From Oxyruncus cristatus (taxonomy: Eukaryota > Chordata > Aves > Passeriformes > Cotingidae), in the NCBI GenBank assembly GCA_013399855.1, contig VXAY01003218.1, forward strand, positions 379,596 through 443,595: a stretch of DNA of 64,000 nucleotides. Reading direction: 5' to 3'. The notes below the pieces were generated by a model. It had not been told where the DNA came from and did not search any database. It worked only from the letters and a program-made list of their open reading frames with translations. Position 1 is the first letter of the stretch; each line of letters starts with the position of its first letter. A program made the position numbers and the translations under genes. Of this stretch, positions 22,910 through 37,900 are shown one piece after another.

Positions 22910-25900
22910 GTCCGAGTGGAAGGGTTCAACTACGTGGGCATGGGCAACTCCACCAACAAGAAGGACGCGCAGAGCAACGCTGCCCGAGACTTCATCAACT
23001 ACCTGGTGCGGGTGAATGAGATGAAGAAGGATGAAGTCCCTGCTTTTGGAGTAAGCTGCTCTTTCTCCTCACCAAAGCCTGACCTTTCCTGGCAGTGGGG
23101 TGCTCCCAGTTGTGCTTCACCTCAGAGTTCAGTCCCCTGTGCAGCGATGAGGACTGAGTGTGAGGGACTTGTGCTGGCAGTGCTGGAAGGCTGGGATACA
23201 TGCAGAATATCAGGGAATCATAGAGTCATTCAGGGTGGAAAAGATTCTCAAGACCATTGAGTCCAGCTGGATGTTGTGGGATGGTCTGGTCCAAACAGCT
23301 GCGTGTTGAGCTGCAAAGCTGGTGAGGCTGGAAAGAACTCAGAGTCCCTGTGAGGTGCAGCCTGACTTTCAAAATGCTGGGTACTCACACCTGACACTGG
23401 GACTTGTTTTAAATACATATTATTTTTTATATATATATATATATATNAAAAAAATTACAGCAAAATAATCACAGCTACCTCAAACCAGACACTGAAAATT
23501 TGGCACTTCTTTTTAAAACCATAACTGCTTGCTGCCGTAGCTCCTCAGGTGTGTGACAGGATCTCTGCTTTTTATGATGTTGTATGAACCATCAGCAGTG
23601 ACTAGCACGTAAAGGCTGAGGAGGGGGGTAACTCTGTCATTGCAGCAATTTTAGAGAAAAAATAAAGTAAATCATGAAGTTATGTGTTATCTGTTGGGAA
23701 GGAAGAGAATAATTAAGTTTTCTCAGCCGCCTTGCCTCGTTAGCCTGGGTGAAACACAGTGGGAACAGGACTGGTATTTAGGTTTTGATGTGCCAGTTAG
23801 TTCCTGGCAGTTCAGTGTTCAAACACCCACAGTTGTGTTCCTGCAGTTTTTAAGGGGTGTTACTATCGGGGTTGCTACTGGGTAGTAATTGTTGCATATT
23901 TACTGGGGATAACTACTGTGTGATGTTGCCTGAGCTTTTAAACTGCTTGAACAGTTGTGAGCTGAACAGTAAAACTTATCCTGTGCCAATGTGGTGAGGT
24001 TTTCCTTCCTTCCCTTCCCCAGCCAGCACCAGGTGACACCCCCGATGGAGCACAGGAAGCAGCTAGAGAAGTCACTGGTTCCACTTCAGCTCTGGGAGGA
24101 CCCCTTCCTCCACATTTGCTTTTAAAAGGTGAAGAAGGTAAGGCTGAAAACTGTAATTTGTGTGTATTTGGATATATTTGGGTGGTGATTTCTGTCCCAA
24201 ACACTCTGCAGAGAGGAGACATAGTTTTGGGCAGAGGTGTGAATGACTGAGATGTGAGGGACTGGTCACGGCCTGTGAGATTGCCAGGAAATGCCTCTCC
24301 AGTGCTGAGAACACATTTTGGGGGGGTTATTTTATTTTTGGTTTTGTCCATGTGGTAGGCAATGGCCCAGGTGCAGCACCTGGAAACTGTGGCGGTCCTG
24401 GAGCTCAGTGGGATCGGGGTGCGAATTTGCAAGATTATTATTCAAGGAAAGAGGAGCAAGAAGGTCAGGAGGTAAGTCATGCTATGGAATTCTCCTTTAG
24501 TTCTTAAATAGGTATCTGTTTGGCCCCCTTTAATTTGTTGTTTGCATTTGTAATCAAGCTTGGAGTTTTCATTTGGTATTTTGCTGTTGGTTTTAACTTA
24601 AGCTGCAGATTTACTCGCTGGCTTCTAACAAAGGTAATTTGCTTAAGCTAGGAACAAAGCAAATAAGGAATTTGCAAATAAGGAAATTGTTATGCAAATA
24701 AGGAATTACTGAGGACTCTTTAGCGTTTTCTGTAATGTAATGCCTCAATTATTTTATAGAATCTGGGTGAGTTATTTGAAAGACTTGTTGTAAGAATGTT
24801 TAAAACTAGTAAATGATGCTCTTCTTTTCCATATTAGACCTCAGAGTCAGAAGTGGACTTAAATGCTGACCTTCATGGGGGTTGGACCTTGGAAAATGCC
24901 AAGGCACGTCTGAACCAGTTTTTCCAAAAGGAGAAGATCCAGGAAGAATATAAATACACTGAAATGGGGCCTGATCACAACAGGTTTGGCAGTTTTAGTC
25001 ACTGTCTGTGTACAAAGGGTTTGGTGACAGTGGCTGTTCACACTTACTTCTAGTGCTCCACAGTGTTCTTTGCCAGGACCAACAACATCCCTAAATTTGC
25101 TTATGTAGAAATCTGCCTTAAGGACACTTTATTTCTCTTTGTATTACAATTAACTTTTTTGACAGCGGAGTCTTGTACTGGAAAAATTAGTTTGGCAGAA
25201 TCTTCCCAAAGGAGTTTTGAGGCTTTCACTTGAGACCAGCTGGATATTACTCTTTTTTGACTTTCAGCCCATTCCTTCAGAGAATTTGCATGTGTTTCCC
25301 CAAATGGAAATAACTCGTAGCAGATTGTGCATAAAGAATTGATGGGTTTTATTACTTTAGCCCTGTAAACAGTCTCTACAAATCATCAAAACTTCAGGAC
25401 ATTGTATTTCTGGTGAAATATGGTGATGCTTTGTGACCAGAAACAATGGCATGCTGCTGCTGCTGCTGGGTTTGGGGTTTGGGGTTTTTTTGCATTGTAT
25501 AAACTTGTGTTCTATGAGAGTTGATGTTTTTAGAAAGACGAGAATTTTCTTATTACAGCCTTTCATGAGAGTCTCACTTGCAGGACTTCTGGTATTCTTT
25601 TGTTGAGTCTTCCAAGCATTTAGAATATCTAAAATATTTGTGTTGGTGCAGAAAGCTGTAAATTCTCATTTAAAATGTGTCTTCAAGTCACTTCATCTCC
25701 ATTTATGTCTCTCAGGCAAGGCCGTTTCTTTCCCTTAAATGTGAGTGACATAAAAAGTTAGTTTGTGCAGTGCTAGGAATTTCAAATATGCTCGTTGCAG
25801 GCTTAGTTTTTTGAGCGTTTCTTTTCTCCTGTAGCTTAGGGAATTTTGGTTGCAGCTCATTTTGTTACACCTTCTGCAGATAAAGGCATGAAACCCCGTG

Positions 25901-28900
25901 TATTTTAGTGCAGATAGCCTGGAGCAGAACGAGATGACTACAGATGACAGTATGTTTCTCAGCCTGGCTATTGTTCTTCCAGAGGGCATTTCAGAGTTTG
26001 CTGTTTACTGTTTATCCAGGGAAGGTTGTGTGAGTTTCCCTGGATGGAATGGCAGAAGGGGGAATTCACTACCTGCTGTAACATCTAATAACAATCCTAA
26101 TGTGTTCTAGGGCTTGTTGGATTTAATCCTTTTGGTGTGTGTAACAGGAGAGGGATAATTTCAGATGGGTTTGGAGTTTTGAGGACGGTTATATAGTTTA
26201 GGTAGTTTTTTAAGAAATACCAGTTGCCATGCATCCTGCCAGTCTGTTTTTGGGCTTTTTGAGTAATGATCAGAGATGTTAATTGTAAAAGAATTGTATC
26301 TGTCAGCCTTGCTCTCAGACATTTGTGGACAGTTAACCATATTCATGGTCTAAGAACTTAGTAATAACTGGGAAATTTGGATTCAGAAACCTTAATTATG
26401 ACAGGAGGGTATGAGTTGTAAGTCTAAACATGGCTCTCCTAAAACACAAAGCATGAACTCAGCATTAAGGGATGGGATGTGGCTCCTCCATGCTGGGATT
26501 CCATCGGGAGCTTGGGATGCCTTTGCCTCCTCCTGTTCCTGCTGGAGAGCGGCACAGCTCACGCGGCTGGACCAGGGAATCACGTGGGACTCTGCTGCAA
26601 ACTGATTTCTGGTGTTGCTGTTCTCCCCTCAGGTGGAGGAGAATGAGATTGAATGCTGACTGTAGGCCTGGCTGAGAAACATACTGTCATCGGTGTCTTA
26701 GGTGGCCGTTGTGTCCCTGAGAGCCAGTGGCCTTCCACCCCTGAAGCCACTGTGCCTGAAGGTCAGTTCGCTGGTAGCACAGGAAGGAGCTCTAACCTGA
26801 AATTTAAAGCACTCACTTAACCTTTCTTATTGTTTGTTTGCAGCAAGAAACGAAGGACACGGGTGCAAGGCTCTGCCTGCAGCTGGGCAAGTGCCAAGGC
26901 CTAGTTTCCAGAGACGATCTTGGTCCAATAGAGCCCAGTTACATGTCTTGAGTCACGTTTGCCAGGCTAAATCCTGTCTTACAAGAATGGCTTTAATTTT
27001 CATCTGGCAAACACAGGCTTAGGTCTGGGATTCTTAAAGGCACGGATCTGGTTTCCATCCTCCTCTGTTGAAGATTATTTTTTTCTTTAAGCCTAAATTC
27101 TTTACTCAGAATGTGGAGAGGCCCTGGCACAGGTTGCCCAGAGAAGCTGTGGCTGCCCCTGGATCCCTGGAAGTGTCCAAGGCTGGGTTGGACGGGGCTT
27201 GGAGCAACCTGGGCTAGTGGAAGGTGTCCCTGCCCATGGCAGGGGGTGGAACTGGATGAGCTTTAAGGTCTCATCCCACCCCAACCATTCCATGATCCTA
27301 TTATTCTGTGATCAGTTGACCTTTAAATGAACTGGTCCCATGCCTGCTAAAGCAAACTGTGAGGTTTGCTGCTTAGAGTTACCTTGAGGAACTCTGTTAC
27401 TCAAGTAACAAGTTCAAGTTCTGCTGTTCCCAGACTGTGGCAATAAGAGAATGGAAATTCATGCAAATTCAAGTGTTCTGTCTCCTCCTGTGCAGATAAG
27501 TTCCGTGGTCTGTGACTGAATGACCTGGTTTATTTTGGCTGTGCTCTGAGCCGGCCAAACGTGTGGCAGAAAGCAGAGCAGCTGTATCAAATGTTGCCTC
27601 TGAGTTGTTAAACACAGGCTACTAGTGAGTTACTAGTGTTATACTAGTATCTAATCACTACTGTGATTAGTGATTAGATCTAATCTAATAATCTTGTGAT
27701 TAGATCATCTAATCACTAATGTGGATACAGGGGGATGCACATTAATGTTACATTAACATCCCACCTGCTTTATAATTGTTGCCTTAAATTTGGACAGCTC
27801 AGAGCATATTTCCTAATAACGAGGCTTTAAATTTCAATGCTGAACAGTGGCATTTGCAGGATTCTTATCAAATCTACTGGTTCTGTTGACGGCAGGTGTG
27901 TTACGACTAATTTGGGGTTAAAGGGACTAAAAGCAGTAATATTTTATCTTGGTCACTGATGAGTTAACAGTTTCTGACTGAGGACACGGGTGTCTTTGCC
28001 TAGAAATATTGGAAAGAGTGAATATTTTTGCAGTGTCAGCTCTTGGTAATTGTACCTTTGTGTTGTTCCTCTTGCAGGAGCTTTAATGCAGAAATGACCA
28101 TTTATGTGAAGCAGCTGGGCAGAAGTAAGTGTTGCTATTTAGTTTTTAACTTAGCAAGAGATGGGTGTTGGTACAGAGGAATGTTTATGGGTACAGACTT
28201 TATCACAGTTACTTTTTGGAGCCACTTGCAGAGGTGAGGGATGCTCTGTGTGATGCTGCTGGGTGGAATTGGATAACCAGACACACTGAGTGCAGGAAAA
28301 CTTCACGGGACTCGGCGGTAACATCACACAGCCAGTGTGAGGCAGCTGCTGCAGGGGGCTGTTGGATTTTAGGTTGGACCCCTGGATTTATCAAGATTTG
28401 ATACTTCCCTGTGTGTACAATCAGAGAGTTTGTGTCAGAGTGGTACCTTGTGTGGAAGCTGCGTGGCTGATGGGCTCCTGCAGCTCTGACCTCTGTGTGC
28501 CACAGGGATCTTCAGCCGCGAGCACGGGTCCAACAAAAAGCTGGCAGCACAGTCCTGTGCCCTCTCCCTGGTCAGGCAGCTCTACCACCTGGGGGTCATC
28601 GAGCCTTACTCTGGGCAGACAAAGAAGAAAGGAGAGTCGGTGAGTTTGGGAGGAGGGGAGGAATTACTGCTTGCCTTTCGTGCCACAGAAGCGCTGCCAT
28701 AAACACGAGTGAGTTAGAGTGGGCTCTCCACATTAACATCGTACAGGTTATTGGTTTTGTTTCTTTAGTTTAGCAGCTGTTTCTGTTCTGGCCAGTGATT
28801 TGGATCAGAAATACAACTTCATGGGTATGTGAATGGAGCAGTAACTAATTTTAAATGAAATAGTATTTGTAACAAACACTTTTTTCAGTAGAATGTTTCT

Positions 28901-31900
28901 ACAAGCTTAAATATTCCTGTTTATGCTCAGCTGTTTGGATTCATTCTCTGGCATGTGAGCATCTGCTGACTTTCAATATATATATATATATTTATATACC
29001 CCCCCCAACAATATGTATTATTTAGGTGTTTGTTAGCAACTTTAAGAATATGTTTCTCTGAAATTAAATATTTAAAAATAATCTACAGGTTCTTATTTGA
29101 TGAAAAGTCACCAAAACATTTCAAGAATGTGAATTTTGAACCGATGGTACTCTTTGGCCCTGTTTGGTGGTTCGGCCCACAGTCCTGGCTCCCAGTCTCT
29201 GTGTTTTTGTGCACATTGACGTGTAGTTTTTCAATATTTCCTAGCTGGAACCCTATGAGGTGTCACTGTCTCCTGACTTAGAAAATCAGCTGCAGAAGAC
29301 TGTCCGGGAGCTGTCCCTGGAGATTGTGCCTTCGGTGAGTGTGTGGCTCAGGTACTCCAGCGTGTAACATCACACCTGCTCGTTTGATACACTCACCTGT
29401 CTTTGCCCTCTCTGCTTTTGGATTTATAGCCTGAAGATCCCAGTAATCCTGTTCTGATCAACGTTGGAAAGTTGGCCCATTTCGAGCCATCGCAGAGACA
29501 GAGTCACACGGGAGTTGTTCCTTGGTCACCACCTCATTCCAACTGGAACCCTTGGACTGGCTGCAATATCGATGAGGGTCCTCTGGCAAATGTAAGATTG
29601 ACTTTAAAAATTGATTTGTTGATTGTTTTCCCTGTGCTTCCAGAACTTTTAAATGCTTCTCCGCCCAGGATTTAAAAGTATAAGGTATTCCAAAGGAGAA
29701 AACAGACCGCTGATAAAATTTCTTCCCTTATTGACCTGGAGGCAGGGAATTCTTGGTGTTCACTTGGTGTTTCACTAGGTCTTGAGCAGCAGTGTCTTGA
29801 GTGTCCCAGTTCTCTGCTTTGTTTCACTTTTTACTTCCCATTGTGCAGCCCATACAAAGCTTATAATTGAAATTACAAGGTAAGATCACGGGCATGTCAT
29901 TTATAATTCCTTAGCTTCTCTTTCCCATATTTCCATGCTAGGACTTTTTTTTCTGGGAGGAGAAACTCCTCCAAGCCAAGTGTCACTACACAATCAGCCA
30001 AATTTCTTATTTTTTGTCATTTCTAGTCCCATTCAGCACAGAACAAATGAAAAGCAACAATGTGGCATGGTAGAATGAAGGAGAAGGGGAAAATTACTGG
30101 GTTGCCAAATTCAGAGGGTAATTTGGTCTGGCTGGTATAACCTGGCAAGAAAAGACTCTCAGGGCAGGAGCTTGAGTTTCCTACAGCAGACAACCAGAGT
30201 GCTTATGGCCAAAACAGTAATTTAATACTTTCTTCCACTCGAGCTTTTTCCATAAATGACATCAGTTTAACATTGATCATTATGTATTGACTTTTAAAAA
30301 ATATGGAGCTGATGACGATTTGGGTGTTGTTGTTTTAAACACATAAGCAGGATATGTGTGGACATTGCAAACTGAGCTGACCTCAAAGCTCATCAGGATT
30401 TCTCTGTGCTAGTTGTGGGGCACAAACTTATTTGCAGCAAAAGCAATTGGCCCTTTAGTAACAAATTTGAATTTCTTTGCAGTTCTTTGGTAGTTGAAAT
30501 ACAGGAGTTGCCTGATGATTTTCCCTCTCTGTTCACTTTTCCCTTTTCAACTGCTGTTCTGTGGGTGGTTTTGTGCTTACATTAGTTCATTCTTTACATT
30601 AAAAACTGTCTGAATGATCATCTCGTTGGCTTCCTGCTGAGTAGAGTGTGTTTTTCAAGCAGTTAAAGTGTTTAACTGTTTGTTAATTGTTCTTTTTCAG
30701 TGTTTTGGATCCTTCTGAGAAACTTCTTTGAGTATGAACGTTTAATTTTAATATGCTGGAATGAATGACATGAAATAGCTCCTTGGTGTAACTGATTTCA
30801 GGGAGTTGTGTAGGAAATGATGATATTTGGGATCATTATGTTGGAGTGGCTGATTTGATATTGAAGTTAAGATGTAGATAAGGAGTCAAAAAGCCTCCCA
30901 ACAATGTTTTGTACTTACAGCTCACTCCAGAGCAAATAAGCATGGATCTGAAAAGTGATTTCATGTACCGTCTGGAGCAGGATCAGGAATTACAGAGGGT
31001 AAGTGTGCTTCCTGTGCTAGTCTCTAGTGACATGCATTAGTCTCTTTTTCTTCCAGAAGGGGTTGAACATAATGTCTACAAAGTGTGTAAGGCTGGATTT
31101 CAGCAGAAATACTCACCAGGTTTTCAGAAGGGCTGGATGTTCCGCTGGGATGGGCGTGGGGATGTGTTGTGCTATGTCAGGAAAAAACACAAGCTGTGAT
31201 GTGTTCTTCCATGGCTTTTCCTTTGTGCAAGGAAAAAGTGTAGATAAGTGATACAGGGAATGGATGTGGAGCAGAACAGGTTGATTTTTGGAGATTTTGG
31301 GAATGTGCTGGATTTTTTTTTTTCCAGATCCAAGAAGAGAGAGAGGCCTTACCTCTGAAGAATTTTGAGAGCGAAATTCTGGATGCGGTCCGTCACAACT
31401 CTGTTGTTGTCATCCGTGGTGCCACTGGTTGTGGCAAAACCACCCAAGTGCCGCAGTACATCCTGGATGAACACATCAGAACCGGCCGGGCTGCCGAGTG
31501 CAACATCGTGGTGACACAGGTGGGGACCTCTGGGGTGCACCTGAGAAATCACTGGTCAGTCAGGGTAAATCACAGAATCACGGGGGGCTTTGGGTGGGAA
31601 GGCATCGTAAAGCTCATCTCGTCCCACCCCCTGCCATGGGCTGGGACACCTTCCACGAGACCAGGTTGCTCCAAGCCCCGTCCAACCTGGCCTTAAATGA
31701 TTGAAGGATGTGCTGAGGAACCTGATTGTCACTGCAGGACATCGTTCATAAAGGTTTCTCCTCAGTAATACAAGTAGGAGGAACCTCAGCACTATGTATG
31801 TCTTCGTTTGGAGCCTTACGGATCTTCAGTTTGGATAAACCGGCTTTTATCTTGCCCAGGCGAAAACTTCTCAGCAGACTGAGGGGAAACGATCTGGCAA

Positions 31901-34900
31901 ATGCCAGCTGGTAGTTCCCAGATATCCCCACATCCCTGCTCTGTGATTTCATTCGTAGAACTAACCATTTCAGAAGAAAAAACCCTGCTGTTACACATAC
32001 CAGTGCTTAACGATTACTCCGTGAAGAAATCTGAGGGCAGGACACCCTGTAGCACTTCCAATTTACTTTCTTGCTTTCAGTGCTGTTGTGATAAAGTTGC
32101 ATAAGCTGATGATTAAGTGAGGGCAACCCTTCCCACCCGCAGCCCCGGCGGATCAGCGCCGTGTCCGTGGCGGAGCGTGTGTCCTACGAGCGGGGAGAGG
32201 AGCCGGGGCAGAGCTGCGGGTACAGCGTGCGCTTCGAGTCCGTGCTCCCTCGGCCCCACGCCAGCATCATGTTCTGCACCGTGGGTCTGTACTGCTTGGT
32301 TACCTCTGCAGCTCCGTCCTTAGGGGTCTGCGCTCCGAGTCAGCAGCAAAAGCGGGGATGTGGTTCAGTTAAAATTTGTAGGAAGCCTGTTTCAGGGATT
32401 GAAAAGGGGTTTTTGGGGTAGGAGTTTGCTGCCGTGCTGTTGTTCAGAAGTCTGGTAATACAGGTCTGGTGGCACACAGAAATAATCCCGTGAGGAGGTA
32501 AAATTGCCGTATGATTGTCCCTAAAAGACAGAAGGGGAGGCAGCAGTGGGTGGGAAGGGCGGAAGAGTCTTTCAGGTGGTAATGCTTCATGGCCTCGCTG
32601 TCACTGGTACAGATGAAGGCCTGGCAATGAGAGATGGGTTGGAAAAGGGACTGGACAGCCTGCACACTCCCTGATTTTTAAACCAGGGACTGAGAAGGGG
32701 AAGACTGATCTGTTACAGGAACATTTATCTGCTGAGTCTTTTTCAGGTGTTCTTCTGAGAAAGGTGGAGACTGGGATCCGTGGCATTAGCCACGTTATTG
32801 TTGATGAGATCCATGAGAGAGACATTAATGTGAGTGAGCTGGTGACTCCAGTCCTGATCTCTGTGCTCCTGTTTAACTTGGGGATGTGTCTGTGTGTAGT
32901 AGCCAACGTGTGAGAGCAAACTGTGGCTTACTAAGGGACATATACATCAGTTTTCCATCCTCAATAAGGTTTTTAGCCACTCTTAATTACCTGATTAGCA
33001 GAGCAAGGACTTGTGCTTCCTTGCTGCTCTCTTTTTTCCTGTTAGCATCTCCTCTGTCCTGGTCCCCTCTGGAGAACAGAACACCACAGCACAAGCACAT
33101 CTTGTCCAAAGGGGGGAGCACACTGAATGGCACTGTTACTTTGCAGTGCTGTTCTGAAACCGGGAAAGAGTCTCTGCTTACGTTGAAATATAGCAGAGAT
33201 GGTTTGTTCTGTTCTGTTCTAGTACAGATAGCAAGAAGGTCAACCTAGTAGTCATAAACAGAGGTAGGAAAAGCATCCAGAGAAATAAAGAAACAGTGAG
33301 TCAAGGGGGGTTTTGCAAGCCCCTAACACGTAGAATATTGTAATAAGATGTCGAAATCTGATTAATATGTCTGTAGAAATGTTGCAATGCCTCACAAAAT
33401 TTGTGTGAAAACCCTGACCTCTCACTCAAACTTTAGAGCTTCTTTGTCCGATGCGAACTGGGGGCTCTCCAACGTTGCACGCAATAAATACCTTTGCTGT
33501 TTGAAGGCTAAATTCTGTCTCTAAACAGTTTCATTGAGCCTTTTTGGGCCGACAGTGTTGTATTACTGGTGATATTTTACAGACCCTGCAGTAGAATTAG
33601 GGCAGGGATTGAATGTCATTTAAGAAATGGGAAACATTTTCTGCCCCCCTGATTATTCTGTACCGTTTTCAGCCTTGCCACACCGAGAGTGAGAGGAACC
33701 ACAAAGTTCTGACAGGTTATTTAAGCTTGTTTGGACAGAATTTGGGGGCTCATTTGGATGGAATTGCAACACAAATTTTTCTCTTCATCAGTTAATTTTA
33801 TGTTAATAATGTAAAATGCAAGTTTTGAAATTTTGACTGAGATAGGAATTATACCTGTGGAACTGAGGCCCTGCCTAACTGCATGGCAAAACTAAATAAA
33901 TGTCACGTTTAAACACAGCTATAAACTTCTCATACACCTGCACTGAGTCATTCTTATTTATTGTATGAACTGTGGCTACTTTATATGTAAACCAAGTTTA
34001 TAAAGACCTGAGGTTGTAATGTATTGTTGGGAAGGAAGCAGACTGCTTTTAAAGAAAAGAATAATCCTAAAATTGGAAATCCTAAAACTGGAAGTCCTAA
34101 AATTCACTTACCCCAGGAATTGCAGTAATTTCAAAATAAAGCACTGACAACTGTTTCTGGTTACAGAATGTTTTTATGCTACTTGTTACTTCACTTGTCC
34201 AGGAAAGCTCCTGTTCAGTGAATGTGCATGTGTGTGTAGTGCCTTCTGGTCTCTTGGGAAGATACTGCTTTTTAAGGGTAGCAAGTTAATGATTCTTTCA
34301 TCCTCCTTGTGTGCAGACTGACTTCCTTTTGGTGGTGCTGAGGGATGTCATTCAGGCCTACCCTGAAATCAGGGTTGTCCTCATGTCTGCCACCATTGAC
34401 ACCAGTATGTTCTGTGAATACTTCTTCAACTGTCCCATCATCGAGGTCTACGGCAGAACCTTTCCTGTCCAAGGTAAACCATTGGTTGCACCTCCAGCAA
34501 CTGCTTTACTTTTTATTTTGTTCATGCTCTGAAACATCCCAGTTACATCAGGAGACTCTGGGGAGATGACGAGAAGAGTGATTACACAGGTTTCTGGCAG
34601 TCAGTCCTGATCACCTGTCTCTCCTTGCAGATTATTTTCTGGAAGATTGCATTCAAATGACTCACTTTGTTCCTCCACCAAAGGAGAAGAAGAAGAAAGA
34701 GAAGGATGAAGAAAGTGGTGAAGATGATGACGTATGTTTGACCTTTTTCCATGTGAAAAATTGAACAAGTGCCAGTTTTAGGGCTGTAACTCAAGTGTAA
34801 TTCATTTGGCATTGTTGAACTAAAACACTTGTAGCAGCTTTCCCGTTTTTAGTATTTGAGATTGCTGTTAACTTCAACAGTACAACTCAGTTTTCCCATT

Positions 34901-37900
34901 GCCCTTCGAAACTGAAGAACTTCTTTCTCATTGAAGCCAAAGTTCTCGTGTTTTGTCAATCTACTCTTTAAAGCTAGAACTGGAATGCTTTTGAAAATTA
35001 AAAGATTGGTGACCTTGGAAGAAGAAACAGGGAAGCATGAGCTTGGTGATACCTTTTCAGGGTGAAAATTTAGATTCTCTCCCTTCTTAGCTTGCAGTTG
35101 ATATTATCAGTACTCACATACATTGCCAAGAAAGTGTCACTTCTGTAGCTTTTAATTTGTAGGTTTGAAACTTCTGTTTAGGCCAGTAATTTGAAATTTT
35201 TAAAAGATTTTCTTGAGAGACAACTGCCCACGTCTCATTTTCCTGTTTGCCTGGCCAGCCGGTCTCTACAGTTTGAGTAAATTAATTTATATGATTTTTT
35301 TCTTTGTAGGCCAATTGCAACCTTATTTGCAGTGATGAATATGGCCCAGAAACAAAGCACTCCATGGCTCAGCTGAACGAGAGAGAAACCTCTTTTGAGC
35401 TCATTGAGGCCCTGCTGATTTATATCAAGACTCTGAATGTCCCAGGAGCTGTCCTTGTTTTCTTGCCTGGCTGGAACTTGATCTATACAATGCAGAAGCA
35501 TCTAGAAATGAGCCCACGCTTTGGTACAAGCAGCTGGTTTATGATATTTCATCTTTTCCAAAGGAAACTATTGGCTGTGTGAGGATGGGAGTTGGATGAG
35601 AGGCTTAGGGGCCTAATTTGTTGTGGAAGTGAATGAGCAGAAGTTTTTATGTGTGTGTCACATGGTAGTAGTCACCAACCTTCTTGTATTCCTGTTGCAG
35701 GAGGCCAGCAGTACAGGATTTTACCTCTGCATTCCCAAATTCCTCTGGAAGAACAGCGTCGAGTGTTTGATCCCGTGCCTCCCGGAGTGACCAAAGTAAG
35801 GGAGCCTTCTCTGTGCGCAGCTCTGGGCTTTTGGGGAGTGTATTGCTGACTTTTTTTTATCTAAGTTCTGTAGTTTGTCTTGCTGTCCACCCTCAGCTCT
35901 TCCAGACCAATAATGCCACTTGGCAATTCCTGGTTTTTACAGGTTATTTTATCCACCAGCATTGCCGAGACCAGCATCACCATCAACGACGTGGTCTTTG
36001 TTATCGACTCCTGCAAGTGAGTTCATGAAGCAGCTTTTTGTGTTGTAAATCCTACCCTTGGGAATGCAGAAAACGTTCTGGGAGCGCACAGAGGTGCCTT
36101 GTGTTCCCGTGCTCCCAGAGCTGAGCTGGAGGACTCTAACTGAGGACAAATTAGCATTGTCCTCAGCCGGTCAGCGCGGTGACGCACCACGCTGGCATCT
36201 CAGTGGGCTGGGTTGGTCATGCTGGCACTATTCATGCGAGGTGTCAGTGGGTCTCCACGCCAATTTGGTGGATGCCATCTGCCAAATGAGTGTTACAAAC
36301 CCTCAGTGTCTGCCTGATGGAAAAGAGGAAGATTTTTGTAGTCTCCTCCTGATCCTGCCGTGCTGGGCGCGTTCTCTGAGCAAAGTGCACCCAGGGAGCT
36401 CATGAATTTAGGGTAATTCCAAGCTTTTGAGACAGTTTTGAGAACATCATTCTGTGTGTGCCTTGGGGCACTGCTTTATAAAGAGTGATGCTTTAGCTTC
36501 CAGATCCATGCCTAACTAGCCAAGGCTCAGCTACTCGGACAGGGTGGTTGGCTTCATAAAAGCAGTGTGACCGCAAGCAGTAAAATAAGAACTGATTTAG
36601 CAGAACATAGGGTGAAGAACTTCTGATCTCAAGTGGGTTTTTTTTCCCCCTGCAACAGGCAAAAAGTGAAGCTGTTCACAGCTCACAACAACATGACAAA
36701 CTATGCCACGGTCTGGGCGTCAAAAACCAACCTGGAGCAGCGCAAGGGCAGAGCCGGGCGCGTGCGGGCCGGGTTCTGCTTCCACCTGTGCAGCAGAGCT
36801 CGCTTTGACAGGTGAGGCCGTGCTCTGCAGGGACAGAATACCCCCAGACTGCTGTGTGCTGCTCTGGTCACACTGGGGAAATCACTGCAGAAGGCACAGA
36901 GAGATGTGTGGTGTCAGCTCACACCGAAGTATCGCCGTTCTTTGGCTAAAAACATGTACCTATGTCAAAATGCTTTTACCCGTGGTAGGAGGTGAATAAG
37001 TAGCTGATGATTTTAGTATTAAGAGAGTCCCTGCAACCTACAGAACCCCTCAGGGGAAAAATAATACTGCCTGGGAATTGAGGCAAGGCAGAGGGTGGGG
37101 CTCTAGTCTGCCTGCAAACACTGGGGCACTTGGCATCTCCACATAACAGGCAATTCTGTCATGAAAATCGCAAAAAGCTGGGAAAGCAGATATTGCTTTT
37201 CTCTGCAGCCCCTTCCATGGCCAGGAAGCCCCTTCATGCTGCTCTAGCCCCTTCCCTGCAGCTGCAGCTTTTGACCTCTTCTCTCTGCCAAGCTGTTTCC
37301 CCATTACTAGAGCCATGGAAATCTCTCTGCTGGGTTGAAAAGTCTACACAGCTGTTACACTCGGTGTTTGATCTCCCTCATGAAAGTTCCAGCGCCCCTT
37401 TCTCTGGCTATTAGAGCATAACCGTTTTGATGTTCAACTTTTTGTAACCTCTGAAAGCATCAGTTGATCAAAAGCTCTCCTTGAATTGCTCAAATTTATT
37501 TAGATCTGCTGTGAAGTACAGTGGAGTGATTTTAATTGAGATTTTTGACAGGGACCTGATTTTGGGCTACTGAAGTAATCATAGGATTTCATTATTTTAA
37601 AGTTACCTTCCTTGGAAGAATATAAAGCCAAAATGTACTAGTTCTGTGGTGCCTAGGAAAGAGTGTGGGCTTGTGAAGATAATCTTTTGAGAGATACCAT
37701 CGAAATCTGGTGCCAGCTGAACCTGGATATCTGTTCGAGGTGTTTGACACCTTTTCTAGCTGCCTGTTGCTGAGTGCAGTCATTTCCTGGACTTCGTATT
37801 TCAACCAGCAGGCTGAAGGATCACAAAGGATTACTGTGCTAAAGACTTGAGAGCTCTGTGTGTTTCCATCGGGTCTTTTTCCTACCAAAAAAAACACCTT

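Noticed and set aside
22562..23260. 232-codon ORF as the DHX9 N-terminus
   Set aside because: Only 22910-23050 matches DHX9. The upstream part is intron read through a good CAG acceptor and lacks the conserved N-terminal residues; the downstream part passes a GTAAGC donor.
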